Shown here piece after piece: positions 9,721-18,240 of a stretch of 64,000 nucleotides of DNA. The translations under genes and the position numbers were made by a program. The notes beneath the pieces are model-generated. The model searched no databases and was not told where the DNA came from. It was given only the letters and a program-made list of their open reading frames with translations. The stretch is taken from NCBI RefSeq assembly GCF_003075455.1, contig NZ_QDAE01000005.1, forward strand, positions 62,001 through 126,000. Direction: 5' to 3'. The DNA is from Arthrobacter sp. Bz4. GTDB taxonomy: Bacteria; Actinomycetota; Actinomycetes; Actinomycetales; Micrococcaceae. How positions within the stretch are numbered: position 1 is the stretch's first letter; each line of letters opens with the position of its first letter.

Positions 9721-10214
9721 TGGCAGAGAAGAATGTGGCAGCAGCCACGGTCAAGTCGGATAATGAGCGCGTTCACGCGCTCAAGGTTCACCACCTGCGT
9801 CCCGCCCCTGGAGCGAAGACCGCCAAGACCCGCGTGGGCCGTGGCGAAGGCTCCAAGGGTAAGACTGCAGGACGCGGTATGAAGGGAACCAAGGCCCGTT
9901 ACCAGGTCAAGGCAGGCTTCGCAGGCGGACAGCTTCCCCTGCACATGCGCCTTCCCAAACTGCGTGGCTTCAAGAACCCATTCCGGGTCGAGTTCCAGGT
10001 AGTAAACCTGGATAAGATCTCGGAGCTTTACCCCAACGGTGGCGAGGTGTCAGTCGACAGCCTGGTCGCCAACGGTGCGGTTCGTAAGAACCAGCCCGTG
10101 AAGGTACTGGGCACCGGCGACATCACCGTCAAGGTTGATGTCACTGTGCACGCGTACTCGGCTAGCGCTGCAGAGAAAATCACTGCAGCCGGCGGTTCGG
10201 TCACCGGACTCTAA
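9720..10214 (+). CDS. rplO: 50S ribosomal protein L15
   Basis: Encodes 164 residues. [20 protein letters not shown] and the glycine-rich [18 protein letters not shown] are the L15 N-terminal signature. The first 20 residues or so are extra. L15 is a late 50S assembly protein. It ends the spc operon here, because a strong terminator separates it from secY. Confidence 0.98.
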   Translation: MAEKNVAAATVKSDNERVHALKVHHLRPAPGAKTAKTRVGRGEGSKGKTAGRGMKGTKARYQVKAGFAGGQLPLHMRLPKLRGFKNPFRVEFQVVNLDKISELYPNGGEVSVDSLVANGAVRKNQPVKVLGTGDITVKVDVTVHAYSASAAEKITAAGGSVTGL

Positions 10215-10251
10215 TTCAGAGCCGCTGTGATCTACCCGATCTAGCAACTAG

Positions 10252-10296
10252 ACTCTTGGTGGGCCGGAACATTCCGGCCCACCAAGAGTTTTTTTA
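10252..10296 (+). terminator. Rho-independent terminator of the spc operon
   Basis: A perfect 18-bp stem pairs 10252-10269 with 10272-10289 across a two-base loop and is followed by seven T residues at 10290-10296. This is the clearest terminator in the window and separates rplO from secY. Confidence 0.95.
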
Positions 10297-10409
10297 TGGC
10301 CACATGGGCTTACCTAGCCACCCCCGGGTCCGACGCACCGGGTTTCAACCGTTAGACTCGGTTGTTGTGTATCTGTCCGCCATGGACACCAAGACCTTCA
10401 GGAGGACGC

Positions 10410-11723
10410 TTGCTTAGCGCTATTGGCCGGGCTTTCCGGACGCCAGACTTGCGGCGCAAGCTGTTGTTCACGCTTGGAATCATCACCATCTTCCGCCTGG
10501 GTGCCTTCATCCCCGCGCCCGGTGTCGATTACGGCAATGTTCAGCAGTGTTTGCAGCTCGGCAACACCGAGGGTGGTCTCTATGAGTTCGTGAACCTCTT
10601 CAGTGGTGGCGCTCTCCTGCAAGTGTCCATCTTCGCTCTGGGCATCATGCCCTACATCACGGCGAGCATCATCACCCAGCTCCTCCGCGTGGTCATCCCG
10701 CGGTTCCAGGAGCTGCACCAGGAAGGCGCGCAGGGGCAGTCGACGCTGACCCAGTACACGCGCTACCTCACCATCGCGTTGGCCTTGCTCAACGCGACCA
10801 CACTGGTTTCCCTGGCCCGATCCGGAGCCCTGCTAGGCGACTGCCCAGTGCCGATCATCCCGGACGACAGTCTCATCACCATTCTGCTTCTGATCCTGAC
10901 CCTTACCGCCGGTACCGGCCTGATCATGTGGATGGGTGAACTCATCACCGAGCGTGGAGTCGGCAACGGCATGTCGCTGCTGATCTTCACCGCCATCGCC
11001 GCAGGCTTCCCCACCTCCCTGGGCGAGATCCTCCGCACCCAGGGCTGGACCGTCTTCGTGGCAGTGATCGCCATCGGGCTAGTAGTGGTTGCATTGGTGA
11101 TCTTTGTTGAGCAGTCGCAGCGTCGCATCCCCGTGCAGTACGCCAAACGGATGGTGGGTCGACGCACCCTCGGTGGCAGCAGCACCTACATCCCGATCAA
11201 GGTGAACATGGCCGGTGTTATCCCGGTCATCTTCGCCTCATCGATGCTGTATCTGCCGAGCCTGATCGCGCAATTCAACACGCCAACCGATGGGCAGACA
11301 CCGCCACCGGAGTGGGTCAACTTCATCACCACCTACCTGGCGAACGGCGACCACCCCCTCTACATGGCCCTGTACTTCGCCATGATCGTGTTCTTCACCT
11401 ACTTCTACGTAGCGATCACGTTCAACCCGGATGAGGTCTCGGAGAACATGAAGAAGTACGGCGGGTTCATCCCGGGCATCCGTGCGGGTCGTCCGACGGC
11501 CGAGTACCTGCAGTACGTCTTGTCCCGCATCACCCTGCCCGGTGCCCTATACCTTGGCCTGGTGGCACTGATCCCGTTGATCGCGCTCGTGTTGATCAAC
11601 GCTAACCAGAACTTCCCCTTCGGTGGTGTCTCAATCCTCATCATGGTGGGTGTTGGACTCGAAACGGTGAAGCAGATCGACGCTCAGCTTCAGCAGCGTC
11701 ACTACGAAGGGTTGTTGCGATGA
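10410..11723 (+). CDS. secY: Sec translocon channel subunit SecY
   Basis: Encodes 437 residues from TTG at 10410, placed four bases after AGGAGG. The frame continues upstream to 10362, but that part lacks SecY similarity. About ten transmembrane helices are visible, starting with KLLFTLGIITIFRLGAFIP, and the plug-region sequence FSGGALLQVSIFALGIMPYI is present. SecY forms the membrane pore for Sec-dependent export with SecE, SecG and SecA. It heads secY-adk-map; adk overlaps its stop by four bases. Confidence 0.96.
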   Translation: MLSAIGRAFRTPDLRRKLLFTLGIITIFRLGAFIPAPGVDYGNVQQCLQLGNTEGGLYEFVNLFSGGALLQVSIFALGIMPYITASIITQLLRVVIPRFQELHQEGAQGQSTLTQYTRYLTIALALLNATTLVSLARSGALLGDCPVPIIPDDSLITILLLILTLTAGTGLIMWMGELITERGVGNGMSLLIFTAIAAGFPTSLGEILRTQGWTVFVAVIAIGLVVVALVIFVEQSQRRIPVQYAKRMVGRRTLGGSSTYIPIKVNMAGVIPVIFASSMLYLPSLIAQFNTPTDGQTPPPEWVNFITTYLANGDHPLYMALYFAMIVFFTYFYVAITFNPDEVSENMKKYGGFIPGIRAGRPTAEYLQYVLSRITLPGALYLGLVALIPLIALVLINANQNFPFGGVSILIMVGVGLETVKQIDAQLQQRHYEGLLR

Positions 11724-12292
11724 CACGCATGCTCATAATTGGACCTCCCGGATCCGGCAAAGGCACACAGGCTTCGCGAATCTCCGAGCGACTAGGAGTC
11801 GTCGCGATTTCTACTGGAGATATCTTCCGGGACAACGTGAAGCGGGAGACTCCGCTTGGCCTCGAGGCCAGGAAGTACATGGACGCCGGGGACTTCGTGC
11901 CTGACAGTGTCACCAATTCGATGGTGCGGGATCGTCTGAAAGAAGACGACGTGCGCGAGGGATTCCTCCTCGACGGTTACCCGCGCACTCCGGCCCAGGT
12001 TGTCGAACTGGATGACATTCTCCAGCAGAACGAGCTCACCCTCGACGCCGTCTTGCAGCTCACCGCCCCAGACGAGGAACTGATCCGTCGCCTGACCGGC
12101 CGCGCTGAGCTGGACGGCCGCAGCGACGACAACGAAACCGTCATCCGCCACCGGCTTGACCTGTACCACGAGCAGACCGAAGAGGTTGTCTCGCAGTACG
12201 AGGGACGCGGCATCGTCAAGCGGGTCGACGGCATCGGAGCTATCGACGAAGTGACCGAACGAGTCGTCAGTGCCCTGAACGGCACCCGGTAG
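11720..12292 (+). CDS. adk: Adenylate kinase, short form
   Basis: Encodes 190 residues. Catalyses ATP + AMP to 2 ADP. The P-loop GPPGSGKGTQ is at residues 7-16, followed by the AMP-binding STGDIFR and LDGYPRT motifs. The region around residues 120-135 lacks the long zinc-type LID domain, making this the short variant common in actinobacteria. The ATG overlaps the secY stop (ATGA). Confidence 0.97.
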   Translation: MTRMLIIGPPGSGKGTQASRISERLGVVAISTGDIFRDNVKRETPLGLEARKYMDAGDFVPDSVTNSMVRDRLKEDDVREGFLLDGYPRTPAQVVELDDILQQNELTLDAVLQLTAPDEELIRRLTGRAELDGRSDDNETVIRHRLDLYHEQTEEVVSQYEGRGIVKRVDGIGAIDEVTERVVSALNGTR

Positions 12293-12299
12293 TTTGACG

Positions 12300-13121
12300 A
12301 TGTTTCGCCAGTCGAAGGTCGAATACAAGAACAACCAGCAAATCCGCACCATGCGGAAGGCCGGATTGGTCCTGTCGGCAGCGCTCGACGAAGCCGTGGC
12401 CGCGGCTGCGGTCGGTGTCACTACCCGGGAACTCGACGGCGTGTTCGCTGGGGTTTTGAAGGCTTCGGGAGCAACGTCCAACTTTCTGGGATACCACGGG
12501 TTCCCCGCATCAATCTGTGCATCGGTGAACCATGAAGTGGTGCACGGGATCCCAGGAGATTATGTGCTCCAGGACGGTGACATCCTCTCTATTGATGGTG
12601 GCGCCATCGTGGACGGCTGGCATTCAGACTCCGCTCGTTCGGTGATCGTTGGACAGGCGCGGGCCGAGGACCAGCGGCTGTCCGACGCGACGGAGTCGGC
12701 CATGTGGCATGGCATCGCCGCGCTGGCTAACGCCCGGAATGTTGGCGATGTGGGCAATGCAATTGATGACTACGTCTCGGGACTGGACGGCGCTCCGTTA
12801 GGGATCCTGCAGGACTATGTTGGCCATGGGATCGGCACCGCCATGCACCAGCCGCCCGACGTGCTCAACTACCGCAGTGGACACCGTGGTCCCAAGGTCA
12901 AGCCGGGGCTGTGTCTGGCGATAGAGCCCATGCTGGTCCTCGGTAGCCTGGAGACAACGTTGCTGGACGACGACTGGACTGTAGTGACCACTGACGGCAA
13001 GCGGTCATGTCAGTGGGAGCACACCGTAGCGGTGCACGACGGCGGCATCTGGGTGCTCAGCGCCGAAGATGGGGGAGCAGCCAAGCTCGCGCCCCTGGGT
13101 GTCACGCCCGTTGCGCTCTGA
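12300..13121 (+). CDS. map: Methionine aminopeptidase type I
   Basis: Encodes 273 residues from ATG at 12300; an in-frame TTG at 12294 is an alternative. Removes the initiator Met from new proteins. Metal ligands are visible in order: SIDGGAIVDGWHSDSAR (first Asp pair), GHGIGTAMHQPP (His), IEPM (Glu) and QWEHTVAV (Glu). The gene follows adk closely, so it is probably cotranscribed with secY-adk. Confidence 0.95.
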   Translation: MFRQSKVEYKNNQQIRTMRKAGLVLSAALDEAVAAAAVGVTTRELDGVFAGVLKASGATSNFLGYHGFPASICASVNHEVVHGIPGDYVLQDGDILSIDGGAIVDGWHSDSARSVIVGQARAEDQRLSDATESAMWHGIAALANARNVGDVGNAIDDYVSGLDGAPLGILQDYVGHGIGTAMHQPPDVLNYRSGHRGPKVKPGLCLAIEPMLVLGSLETTLLDDDWTVVTTDGKRSCQWEHTVAVHDGGIWVLSAEDGGAAKLAPLGVTPVAL

Positions 13122-13140
13122 CAACCCCGTGAACCCAGAT

Positions 13141-13169
13141 TTAACATTTCACAGCTGTTAGCGTAGAGT
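13141..13169 (+). promoter_or_regulatory. Putative promoter of infA and the alpha operon
   Basis: TTAACA at 13141-13146 and TAGAGT at 13164-13169 are separated by exactly 17 bases. It lies 154 bases before infA. This predicts a leader of about 145 bases. Hexamers were matched by eye only. Confidence 0.5.
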
Positions 13170-13281
13170 TGCCTGTTGGTTGTCTCTACTCGTGTGCCCA
13201 TTTAGGGCGCCACGTGTGCACGATCCGGTAACCCGGGTCTGTTGCTGCGCTGGGAGTAGGTCAACGATCACAACCCCAATC

Positions 13282-13303
13282 GCCTGCCGCGTCAGTGGCG
13301 GGC
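13282..13303 (+). promoter_or_regulatory. Hairpin in the infA leader
   Basis: GCCTGCCGC at 13282-13290 pairs with GTGGCGGGC at 13295-13303 over nine positions with two G-U wobbles and a GTCA loop. It ends 11 bases before the GCGGAGG ribosome-binding site of infA. Confidence 0.3.
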
Positions 13304-13322
13304 ATCGACGTTAGCGGAGGAT

Positions 13323-13544
13323 ATGGCCAAGAAAGACGGTGTCATTGAGATTGAAGGCACTGTGAACGAGGCTCTGCCCAACGCGATGTTCCGCGTTGAG
13401 CTGGCAAACGGTCACATTGTCCTCGCCCACATCTCGGGAAAAATGCGTCAGCACTATATCCGGATCCTTCCTGAGGACCGGGTGGTAGTGGAGCTTAGCC
13501 CTTACGACCTCACCCGAGGCCGTATCGTCTACCGCTACAAATAA
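13323..13544 (+). CDS. infA: Translation initiation factor IF-1
   Basis: Encodes 73 residues, the standard size, as a single S1-type OB fold. [20 protein letters not shown] and [20 protein letters not shown] are diagnostic. IF-1 binds the 30S A site during initiation. GCGGAGGAT precedes the ATG. rpmJ follows after 73 bases. Confidence 0.98.
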   Translation: MAKKDGVIEIEGTVNEALPNAMFRVELANGHIVLAHISGKMRQHYIRILPEDRVVVELSPYDLTRGRIVYRYK

Positions 13545-13617
13545 GGAATTCTCCCGTCCTGCCTCAGGACAGGGAGTGTAGTTACAGCACAATCTGCAAA
13601 CAACGCAAAGGAAAACC

Positions 13618-13731
13618 ATGAAGGTCCAGCCGAGCGTCAAGCGGATCTGCGATAAGTGCCAGGTGGTTCGCCGCAAGGGCAACGTACTCGTAATCTGCGA
13701 AAACCCGCGCCACAAACAGCGTCAGGGCTAG
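13618..13731 (+). CDS. rpmJ: 50S ribosomal protein L36, zinc-binding form
   Basis: Encodes only 37 residues, starting [20 protein letters not shown] zinc ribbon is intact with Cys11, Cys14, Cys27 and His32, so this is the zinc-dependent (C+) paralogue type. AAAGGAAAACC precedes the ATG at 13618. L36 sits in the 50S near the GTPase centre. It lies between infA and rpsM, as in most bacteria. Confidence 0.97.
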   Translation: MKVQPSVKRICDKCQVVRRKGNVLVICENPRHKQRQG

Positions 13732-13783
13732 TTCTTCTCGTCAAGAGAAGCACCACCCACGCGCTGCAGTAGTACAACCATAA

Positions 13784-13869
13784 AGGCAGAGCAGTTCCCA
13801 CGATCGGTGGGAGCACACCCCCGGGCACGGAGGCCGGGGAGCTGAAATTTTCAGCAGGCCGCTCTGCTT
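13784..13869 (+). promoter_or_regulatory. Multibranched RNA-like leader upstream of rpsM
   Basis: GCAGAGC at 13786-13792 pairs with GCTCTGC at 13861-13867, extended by A84-U and G85-U pairs. Inside are three hairpins: TCCCAC/GTGGGA (13796-13801, 13807-13812), CCCCGG/CCGGGG (13819-13824, 13834-13839) and GCTGA/TCAGC (13841-13845, 13851-13855). A three-way-plus-stem multiloop before a ribosomal gene suggests a cis-regulatory or processed RNA. Function is inference. Confidence 0.5.
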
Positions 13870-13904
13870 CAGACCTCCAGAAACACCAAAGGAGAACCGC
13901 CACT

Positions 13905-14282
13905 ATGGCACGTCTCGCTGGCGTAGACATTCCCCGCGAAAAGCGGGTAGTGATAGCGCTTACCTATATCTATGGCGTGGGCAAGACCCGTGCAGACCAG
14001 ACGCTGGCAGAAACCGGGATCAGCCCGAATACGCGCGTCAAGGACCTCAGTGACGCGGAGCTGCTGCAGCTGCGTGACTACATCGAAGTCAACTACAAGG
14101 TCGAAGGTGACCTCCGCCGTGAGGTAGCCGCCGACATCCGCCGAAAGGTGGAGATCGGAAGCTACGAAGGCATCCGGCACCGCCGCGGTCTTCCCGTACG
14201 CGGACAGCGTACGAAGACCAACGCGCGTACCCGTAAGGGCCCCAAGCGCACCGTGGCCGGCAAGAAGAAGGCCGCGCGCTAG
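13905..14282 (+). CDS. rpsM: 30S ribosomal protein S13
   Basis: Encodes 125 residues. [20 protein letters not shown] and the C-terminal [18 protein letters not shown] are diagnostic. S13 contacts the P-site tRNA and intersubunit bridges. AAAGGAG precedes the ATG. The Lys/Arg tail is standard. rpsK follows after an unusually long gap of 161 bases. Confidence 0.98.
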   Translation: MARLAGVDIPREKRVVIALTYIYGVGKTRADQTLAETGISPNTRVKDLSDAELLQLRDYIEVNYKVEGDLRREVAADIRRKVEIGSYEGIRHRRGLPVRGQRTKTNARTRKGPKRTVAGKKKAAR

Positions 14283-14346
14283 ATCCCCACTGGCTCCCTA
14301 ACCTGACTCGCTAGCGCTCGTCCGGCCAGGGAACCCTCGCCAGCGG

Positions 14347-14367
14347 AGGCCCCTGTTATAGGGGCTT
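14347..14367 (+). promoter_or_regulatory. Small hairpin between rpsM and rpsK
   Basis: AGGCCCCT at 14347-14354 pairs with AGGGGCTT at 14360-14367 (one G-U pair) over a five-base loop. The rest of the 14283-14443 gap shows no ORF. The role is unknown; processing or attenuation is possible. Confidence 0.3.
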
Positions 14368-14443
14368 ATGGTTCTAGCCAGCCGCTTGCTCGCCAGACCT
14401 TCAGGTCCCGGCACCTCACCCATCACCTTTCGTAGGAGAAGCA

Positions 14444-14845
14444 ATGCCCCCCAAGACTCGTGGAGCGGTACGTAAGCCGCGTCGCAAGGATAAGAAGAAT
14501 ATCGCGCTTGGACAGGCGCACATCAAGAGCACCTTCAACAACACCATCGTGTCCATCACGGACCCGTCAGGAGCAGTTATCTCCTGGGCCTCCGCCGGTG
14601 AAGTTGGATTCAAGGGTTCTCGCAAGTCGACGCCGTTCGCCGCTCAGATGGCAGCCGAGGCTGCTGCAAAGCGTGCGCAGGAACACGGCGTCAAGAAGGT
14701 CGACGTTTTCGTCAAGGGCCCAGGCTCAGGACGCGAAACAGCTATCCGCTCGCTGCAGGCCACCGGCCTGGAGGTTGGCTCCATTCAGGATGTCACCCCC
14801 AGCGCCCACAACGGTTGCCGGCCTCCGAAGCGTCGCCGCGTCTAA
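14444..14845 (+). CDS. rpsK: 30S ribosomal protein S11
   Basis: Encodes 133 residues. [39 protein letters not shown] and [12 protein letters not shown] mark the S11 family. S11 lies on the 30S platform next to the mRNA exit. GTAGGAGAAGC precedes the ATG. rpsD (S4), which often follows, is absent; rpoA is next. Confidence 0.98.
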   Translation: MPPKTRGAVRKPRRKDKKNIALGQAHIKSTFNNTIVSITDPSGAVISWASAGEVGFKGSRKSTPFAAQMAAEAAAKRAQEHGVKKVDVFVKGPGSGRETAIRSLQATGLEVGSIQDVTPSAHNGCRPPKRRRV

Positions 14846-14933
14846 TTAGCTTTTCCGGTGCGAATGCCGCGCTGAATGATCCCAGTACCCGGGATTGTTC
14901 AGGGCGGCGTTCGACACCGATCCCCAAGCTAAT
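14845..14933 (+). promoter_or_regulatory. Long structured element between rpsK and rpoA
   Basis: A 22-base arm at 14862-14883 pairs with 14891-14912 with three G-U wobbles and one G-G mismatch. It is enclosed by CGGTG/CACCG (14856-14860, 14915-14919) and by ATTAGCTT/AAGCTAAT (14845-14852, 14926-14933). No T-tract follows, so it is not an ordinary terminator. An RNA leader or RNase III-type site controlling rpoA is possible. Confidence 0.55.
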
Positions 14934-15010
14934 AAGCGTTGCTTGCTAGCTGTCCCTTTCCACCATTTGTGTTGCGTCATATAGCGGATGCTCCCTGAAA
15001 GGAAATGTAA

Positions 15011-16021
15011 GTGCTTATTGCACAGCGCCCCACCCTGACTGAAGAAGTCGTCGCCGACAACCGCTCACGGTTCGTCATCGAGCCGCTTGAGCCCGGTTTC
15101 GGCTACACCCTCGGAAACTCACTCCGCCGCACCCTGCTTTCCTCGATCCCGGGTGCAGCTGTAACCAGCATCCGTATCGACGGAGTGCTGCACGAGTTCA
15201 CCACGGTTCCGGGTGTCAAGGAAGATGTCACCGAGATCATCCTGAACATCAAGAACCTGGCTGTGTCTTCCGAGCACGACGAGCCAGTTGTTGCCTACCT
15301 GCGCAAGCAGGGTCCCGGCGTCGTCACCGCTGCGGACATTGCGCCGCCAGCCGGTGTCGAGTTCCACAACCCGGATCTGCACATCGCCACCCTGAACTCG
15401 AAGGGTAAGTTCGAGCTTGAGCTGACCATCGAGCGTGGACGCGGCTATGTGTCGGCCTCACAGAACAAGTCCGGCGACTCAGAGATCGGCCGTATCCCGG
15501 TTGACTCCATCTACTCGCCGGTCCTGAAGGTCACCTTCCGGGTCGAAGCAACCCGTGTTGAGCAGCGCACCGACTTCGACCGTCTGATCGTCGACGTCGA
15601 AACCAAGGACGCCATCGCTCCCCGCGATGCAGTAGCCTCGGCCGGTACCACCCTGGTGGAACTGTTCGGACTGGCTCGTGAGCTGAACACCGCTGCCGAA
15701 GGCATCGAGATTGGCCCATCGCCAACAGACGCTGCCCTGGCAGCCGACATGGCGCTGCCCATTGAAGATCTCGAGCTGACCGTTCGGTCATACAACTGCC
15801 TCAAGCGTGAGGGTATCCACACCGTGGGTGAACTCGTTGCCCGCTCCGAGGCCGACCTGATGGACATCCGCAACTTCGGCGCAAAGTCGATCGACGAGGT
15901 CAAGGCCAAGTTGGTTGAGCTGGGTCTGTCCCTGAAGGATTCCCCTCCAGGGTTCGACCTCGCGGCTCGCGCAGCAGCCATCGAAGAAGACGACGCCGCC
16001 TACAGCGACGACGAGCTCTAA
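15011..16021 (+). CDS. rpoA: RNA polymerase alpha subunit
   Basis: Encodes 336 residues from a GTG preceded by GAAAGGAAATG. The N-terminal dimerisation domain runs to about residue 230 ([35 protein letters not shown]). A linker follows, then the C-terminal DNA- and activator-binding domain at about 255-315 ([35 protein letters not shown]). It ends in a short acidic tail. It assembles the RNA polymerase core. rplQ follows 65 bases downstream. Confidence 0.98.
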   Translation: MLIAQRPTLTEEVVADNRSRFVIEPLEPGFGYTLGNSLRRTLLSSIPGAAVTSIRIDGVLHEFTTVPGVKEDVTEIILNIKNLAVSSEHDEPVVAYLRKQGPGVVTAADIAPPAGVEFHNPDLHIATLNSKGKFELELTIERGRGYVSASQNKSGDSEIGRIPVDSIYSPVLKVTFRVEATRVEQRTDFDRLIVDVETKDAIAPRDAVASAGTTLVELFGLARELNTAAEGIEIGPSPTDAALAADMALPIEDLELTVRSYNCLKREGIHTVGELVARSEADLMDIRNFGAKSIDEVKAKLVELGLSLKDSPPGFDLAARAAAIEEDDAAYSDDEL

Positions 16022-16086
16022 CAACGTTAGAAAGACCTGTCCGCCGCTGGTAGCGGCGGACAGGACCACTTAGAGGAGAAACAATC

Positions 16087-16710
16087 ATGCCCACACCAAC
16101 AAAGGGCCCACGTCTCGGAGGCGGTCCGGCGCACGAACGCCTGATGCTCGCCAACTTGGCCGCCTCACTGTTCGAGCACAAGCGCATCACCACCACGGTG
16201 ACCAAGGCGAAGAGGCTTCGCCCCTACGCCGAGCGCCTGATCACCTTCGCGAAGAAGGGCGATCTCGCTTCACGTCGTCGCGTCCTGGGCGTCATCAGCA
16301 GCAAGAGCATCGTCCATGAACTGTTCACGGACATCGCTCCTGCCGTTGCCGAGCGCGAAGGTGGCTACACCCGCATCACCAAGATCGGTAACCGTAAGGG
16401 CGACAACGCCCCCATGGCGGTCATTGAACTGGTTCTGGAGCCTATGTCAGCGAAGCAGTCAGTCGTTGCAGAAGCCGAGCAGTCCAAGGCGAACGCAGCG
16501 CCTGCCGCGGCTGCCCCGGTATCGGCAGAATCGGCAGAATCAGCAGATTCCCCTGATTCGCCGGAGTCAGCTGACTCGGTCGATTCAGCAGAGTCAGCAC
16601 CGTCGGCCGACGAGGTCGCCGCTGAGGACACCAACGTCAGCGCCGAGGCCGGTGCCGATGAGGTTGTTGTAGTCGAAGAAGGCACCACAGAAGACGACGG
16701 CAAGAAGTAA
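16087..16710 (+). CDS. rplQ: 50S ribosomal protein L17 with long acidic Ser/Ala/Asp tail
   Basis: Encodes 207 residues. The L17 core is residues 1-120 ([40 protein letters not shown]). Beyond it is a tail of about 85 residues built from repeating Ser-Ala-Glu/Asp and Ser-Pro-Asp units and ending in an acidic stretch. E. coli L17 is 127 residues. L17 lies at the tunnel exit, so the tail would be exposed. The tail is read in frame with a normal stop. Confidence 0.96.
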   Translation: MPTPTKGPRLGGGPAHERLMLANLAASLFEHKRITTTVTKAKRLRPYAERLITFAKKGDLASRRRVLGVISSKSIVHELFTDIAPAVAEREGGYTRITKIGNRKGDNAPMAVIELVLEPMSAKQSVVAEAEQSKANAAPAAAAPVSAESAESADSPDSPESADSVDSAESAPSADEVAAEDTNVSAEAGADEVVVVEEGTTEDDGKK

Positions 16711-16734
16711 TTCTTCCGCATCTGAAGAAGCACC

Positions 16735-17664
16735 ATGACTGAGCAAAAGCCCGCTGTCCTTCGTGAGGACAGCGGGCTTTTGCGTGTCCGGTTGGATCTT
16801 GCCTACGACGGTGCGTCCTTTTCCGGGTGGGCCCTGCAACCCGGGCTGCTCACCGTGCAGGGAGCAATCGAGGCCGGCCTTGAGACCCTCCTGCGCCGAC
16901 CCGCCCGGCTGACGGTCGCGGGGCGCACCGATACCGGTGTCCACGCCCGTGGTCAGGTGGCCCACGTGGATCTGACCCCGGGGGAGTGGCATGGTCTCAG
17001 CCGTGGCAAGGAGATGACCCCGGAAACGGCCATGATGCGCAGGTTGGGAGCCACGATCAGCCGAGAACTCCACAAGGCCGACCGGCAGCGCCACCAGGTG
17101 CCCGCCGTCGTCGTCCGCAAGGTCGGGCTGGCCCCCACCGGCTTCGATGCCAGGTTCTCGGCGCTGTGGCGTCGGTACAGCTACCGGATCGCCGACCGTC
17201 CCGAATTGCGGGACCCCTTGGTCCGCCGTGTGACGCTCTGGCACCCCGACGAACTGCAGGTTGACCGGATGAATGACGGCGCCAGGCGGCTCCTCGGCCT
17301 GCAGGACTTCCGTTCGTTTGTGAAACCGCGGCCCGGCGCGACAACCGTCCGCGAACTGCAGCGGTTCGACTTCAGCCGCGGCGACGACGGCGTCATCACC
17401 GCGGCCATTCAGGCTGACGCTTTTTGCCACAACATGGTGCGGGGACTGATCGGCTCAACGTTGCGCGTGGGAGTGGGGGAGAAAGACCCCGAGTGGCTCT
17501 TCGAACGGCTCACCGCACGCAGCAAGGAGGCCCGCTCGGTGCTTGCGGCGCCCCACCCGTTGGTTCTCGAGGAGGTCAGGTACCCCGACGACGACGCCAT
17601 CGGGACCCGCGCTGAGGAGACCCGTGCGCGGCGGGACGGTCCTGTGACGGGGCTGCGGAGCTAA
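16735..17664 (+). CDS. truA: tRNA pseudouridine(38-40) synthase TruA
   Basis: Encodes 309 residues from ATG at 16735. Isomerises U38-U40 in tRNA anticodon arms. The catalytic Asp lies in AGRTDTGVHARGQVAH at about residue 65, and LDLAYDGASFSGWA and FCHNMVRGLIGSTLRVG are further signatures. A terminator hairpin covers codons 4-16, so translation might really begin at an in-frame TTG (16780 or 16792). It overlaps the convergent prepilin peptidase gene by four bases. Confidence 0.9.
   Translation: MTEQKPAVLREDSGLLRVRLDLAYDGASFSGWALQPGLLTVQGAIEAGLETLLRRPARLTVAGRTDTGVHARGQVAHVDLTPGEWHGLSRGKEMTPETAMMRRLGATISRELHKADRQRHQVPAVVVRKVGLAPTGFDARFSALWRRYSYRIADRPELRDPLVRRVTLWHPDELQVDRMNDGARRLLGLQDFRSFVKPRPGATTVRELQRFDFSRGDDGVITAAIQADAFCHNMVRGLIGSTLRVGVGEKDPEWLFERLTARSKEARSVLAAPHPLVLEEVRYPDDDAIGTRAEETRARRDGPVTGLRS
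16745..16781 (+). terminator. Terminator of the alpha operon overlapping the truA 5' end
   Basis: A perfect 16-bp stem pairs 16745-16760 with 16766-16781 around the loop TCGTG. The arms begin AAAAGCCCGC and end GCGGGCTTTT, giving both the GC stem and the U-run of an intrinsic terminator. It lies 35 bases after rplQ and inside the first codons of the truA reading frame. Confidence 0.85.
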
Positions 17665-18236
17665 CCGAATGCGACAATCGCAGCGAAGCACGCGGCGAGC
17701 ATCGGCGGCCCAAACGGGAAGACCGAACGGGCCGACGCTCTGGTGAAGAGAAGCAGGAACACACTGATCAGGCCGCCGATGAGGAAGCCGCCGAGCAGCG
17801 TTGCCAACCAGGGGGTCATTCCGGCATAACCACCGTAGAGACCAAGCACCGCGGCGAGCTTCACGTCGCCCATTCCGAGGCTTCCCGGTGAAACAAGTGC
17901 AAGCGCAAGGTAAATGCCGAACATGGCAGCACTGCCCAGGACCGCGCCGACCAGCCGGTTCCAGTCCCCGGACAGGCCGCTGGACGCTAGGAGAAGGACC
18001 AGCGTGGTGGCCGCGAACGGCAGCAATAGCGCGTTCGGCAGGAGCCTGGTGCGCAGGTCGATCATGGCCAGCACCACCCCGAACAGGGGCAGCACAAGGA
18101 ACGAAGGGGTCTCGGGTGCCCACCCGAACCGCAGGAGAACCAGGCCGGCCAGCAGCGCTGTTACAGCCACGGTCACGATGCGGACATCGTGTGGCAGAGC
18201 CAGGACCTCGCTGCCCACAGATCCCCTCATCGGCAT
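17661..18236 (-). CDS. A24-family prepilin peptidase, TadV/CpaA-like
   Basis: Encodes 191 residues with about five to six membrane helices. The two catalytic aspartates of the family are present: MIDLRTRLLPN near residue 59 and GMGDVKLAAVLG near residue 125. The N-terminal methylase domain of larger PilD enzymes is missing, as in TadV/CpaA. It would cleave the leader of Flp-type prepilins. It lies some 6 kb from the Tad genes, beyond the signalling genes, and ends four bases inside truA on the opposite strand. Confidence 0.85.
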   Translation of the reverse strand: MPMRGSVGSEVLALPHDVRIVTVAVTALLAGLVLLRFGWAPETPSFLVLPLFGVVLAMIDLRTRLLPNALLLPFAATTLVLLLASSGLSGDWNRLVGAVLGSAAMFGIYLALALVSPGSLGMGDVKLAAVLGLYGGYAGMTPWLATLLGGFLIGGLISVFLLLFTRASARSVFPFGPPMLAACFAAIVAFG

Positions 18237-18240
18237 CTCG

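Noticed and set aside
14862-14912. Rho-independent terminator before rpoA
   Set aside because: The stem is long, but no T-tract follows it and it carries several wobble pairs, so a regulatory RNA fold is a better description.
16564-16577. 14-bp perfect palindrome GAGTCAGCTGACTC
   Set aside because: Inside the repetitive Ser/Asp tail of rplQ; arises from alternating serine and acidic codons rather than an operator.
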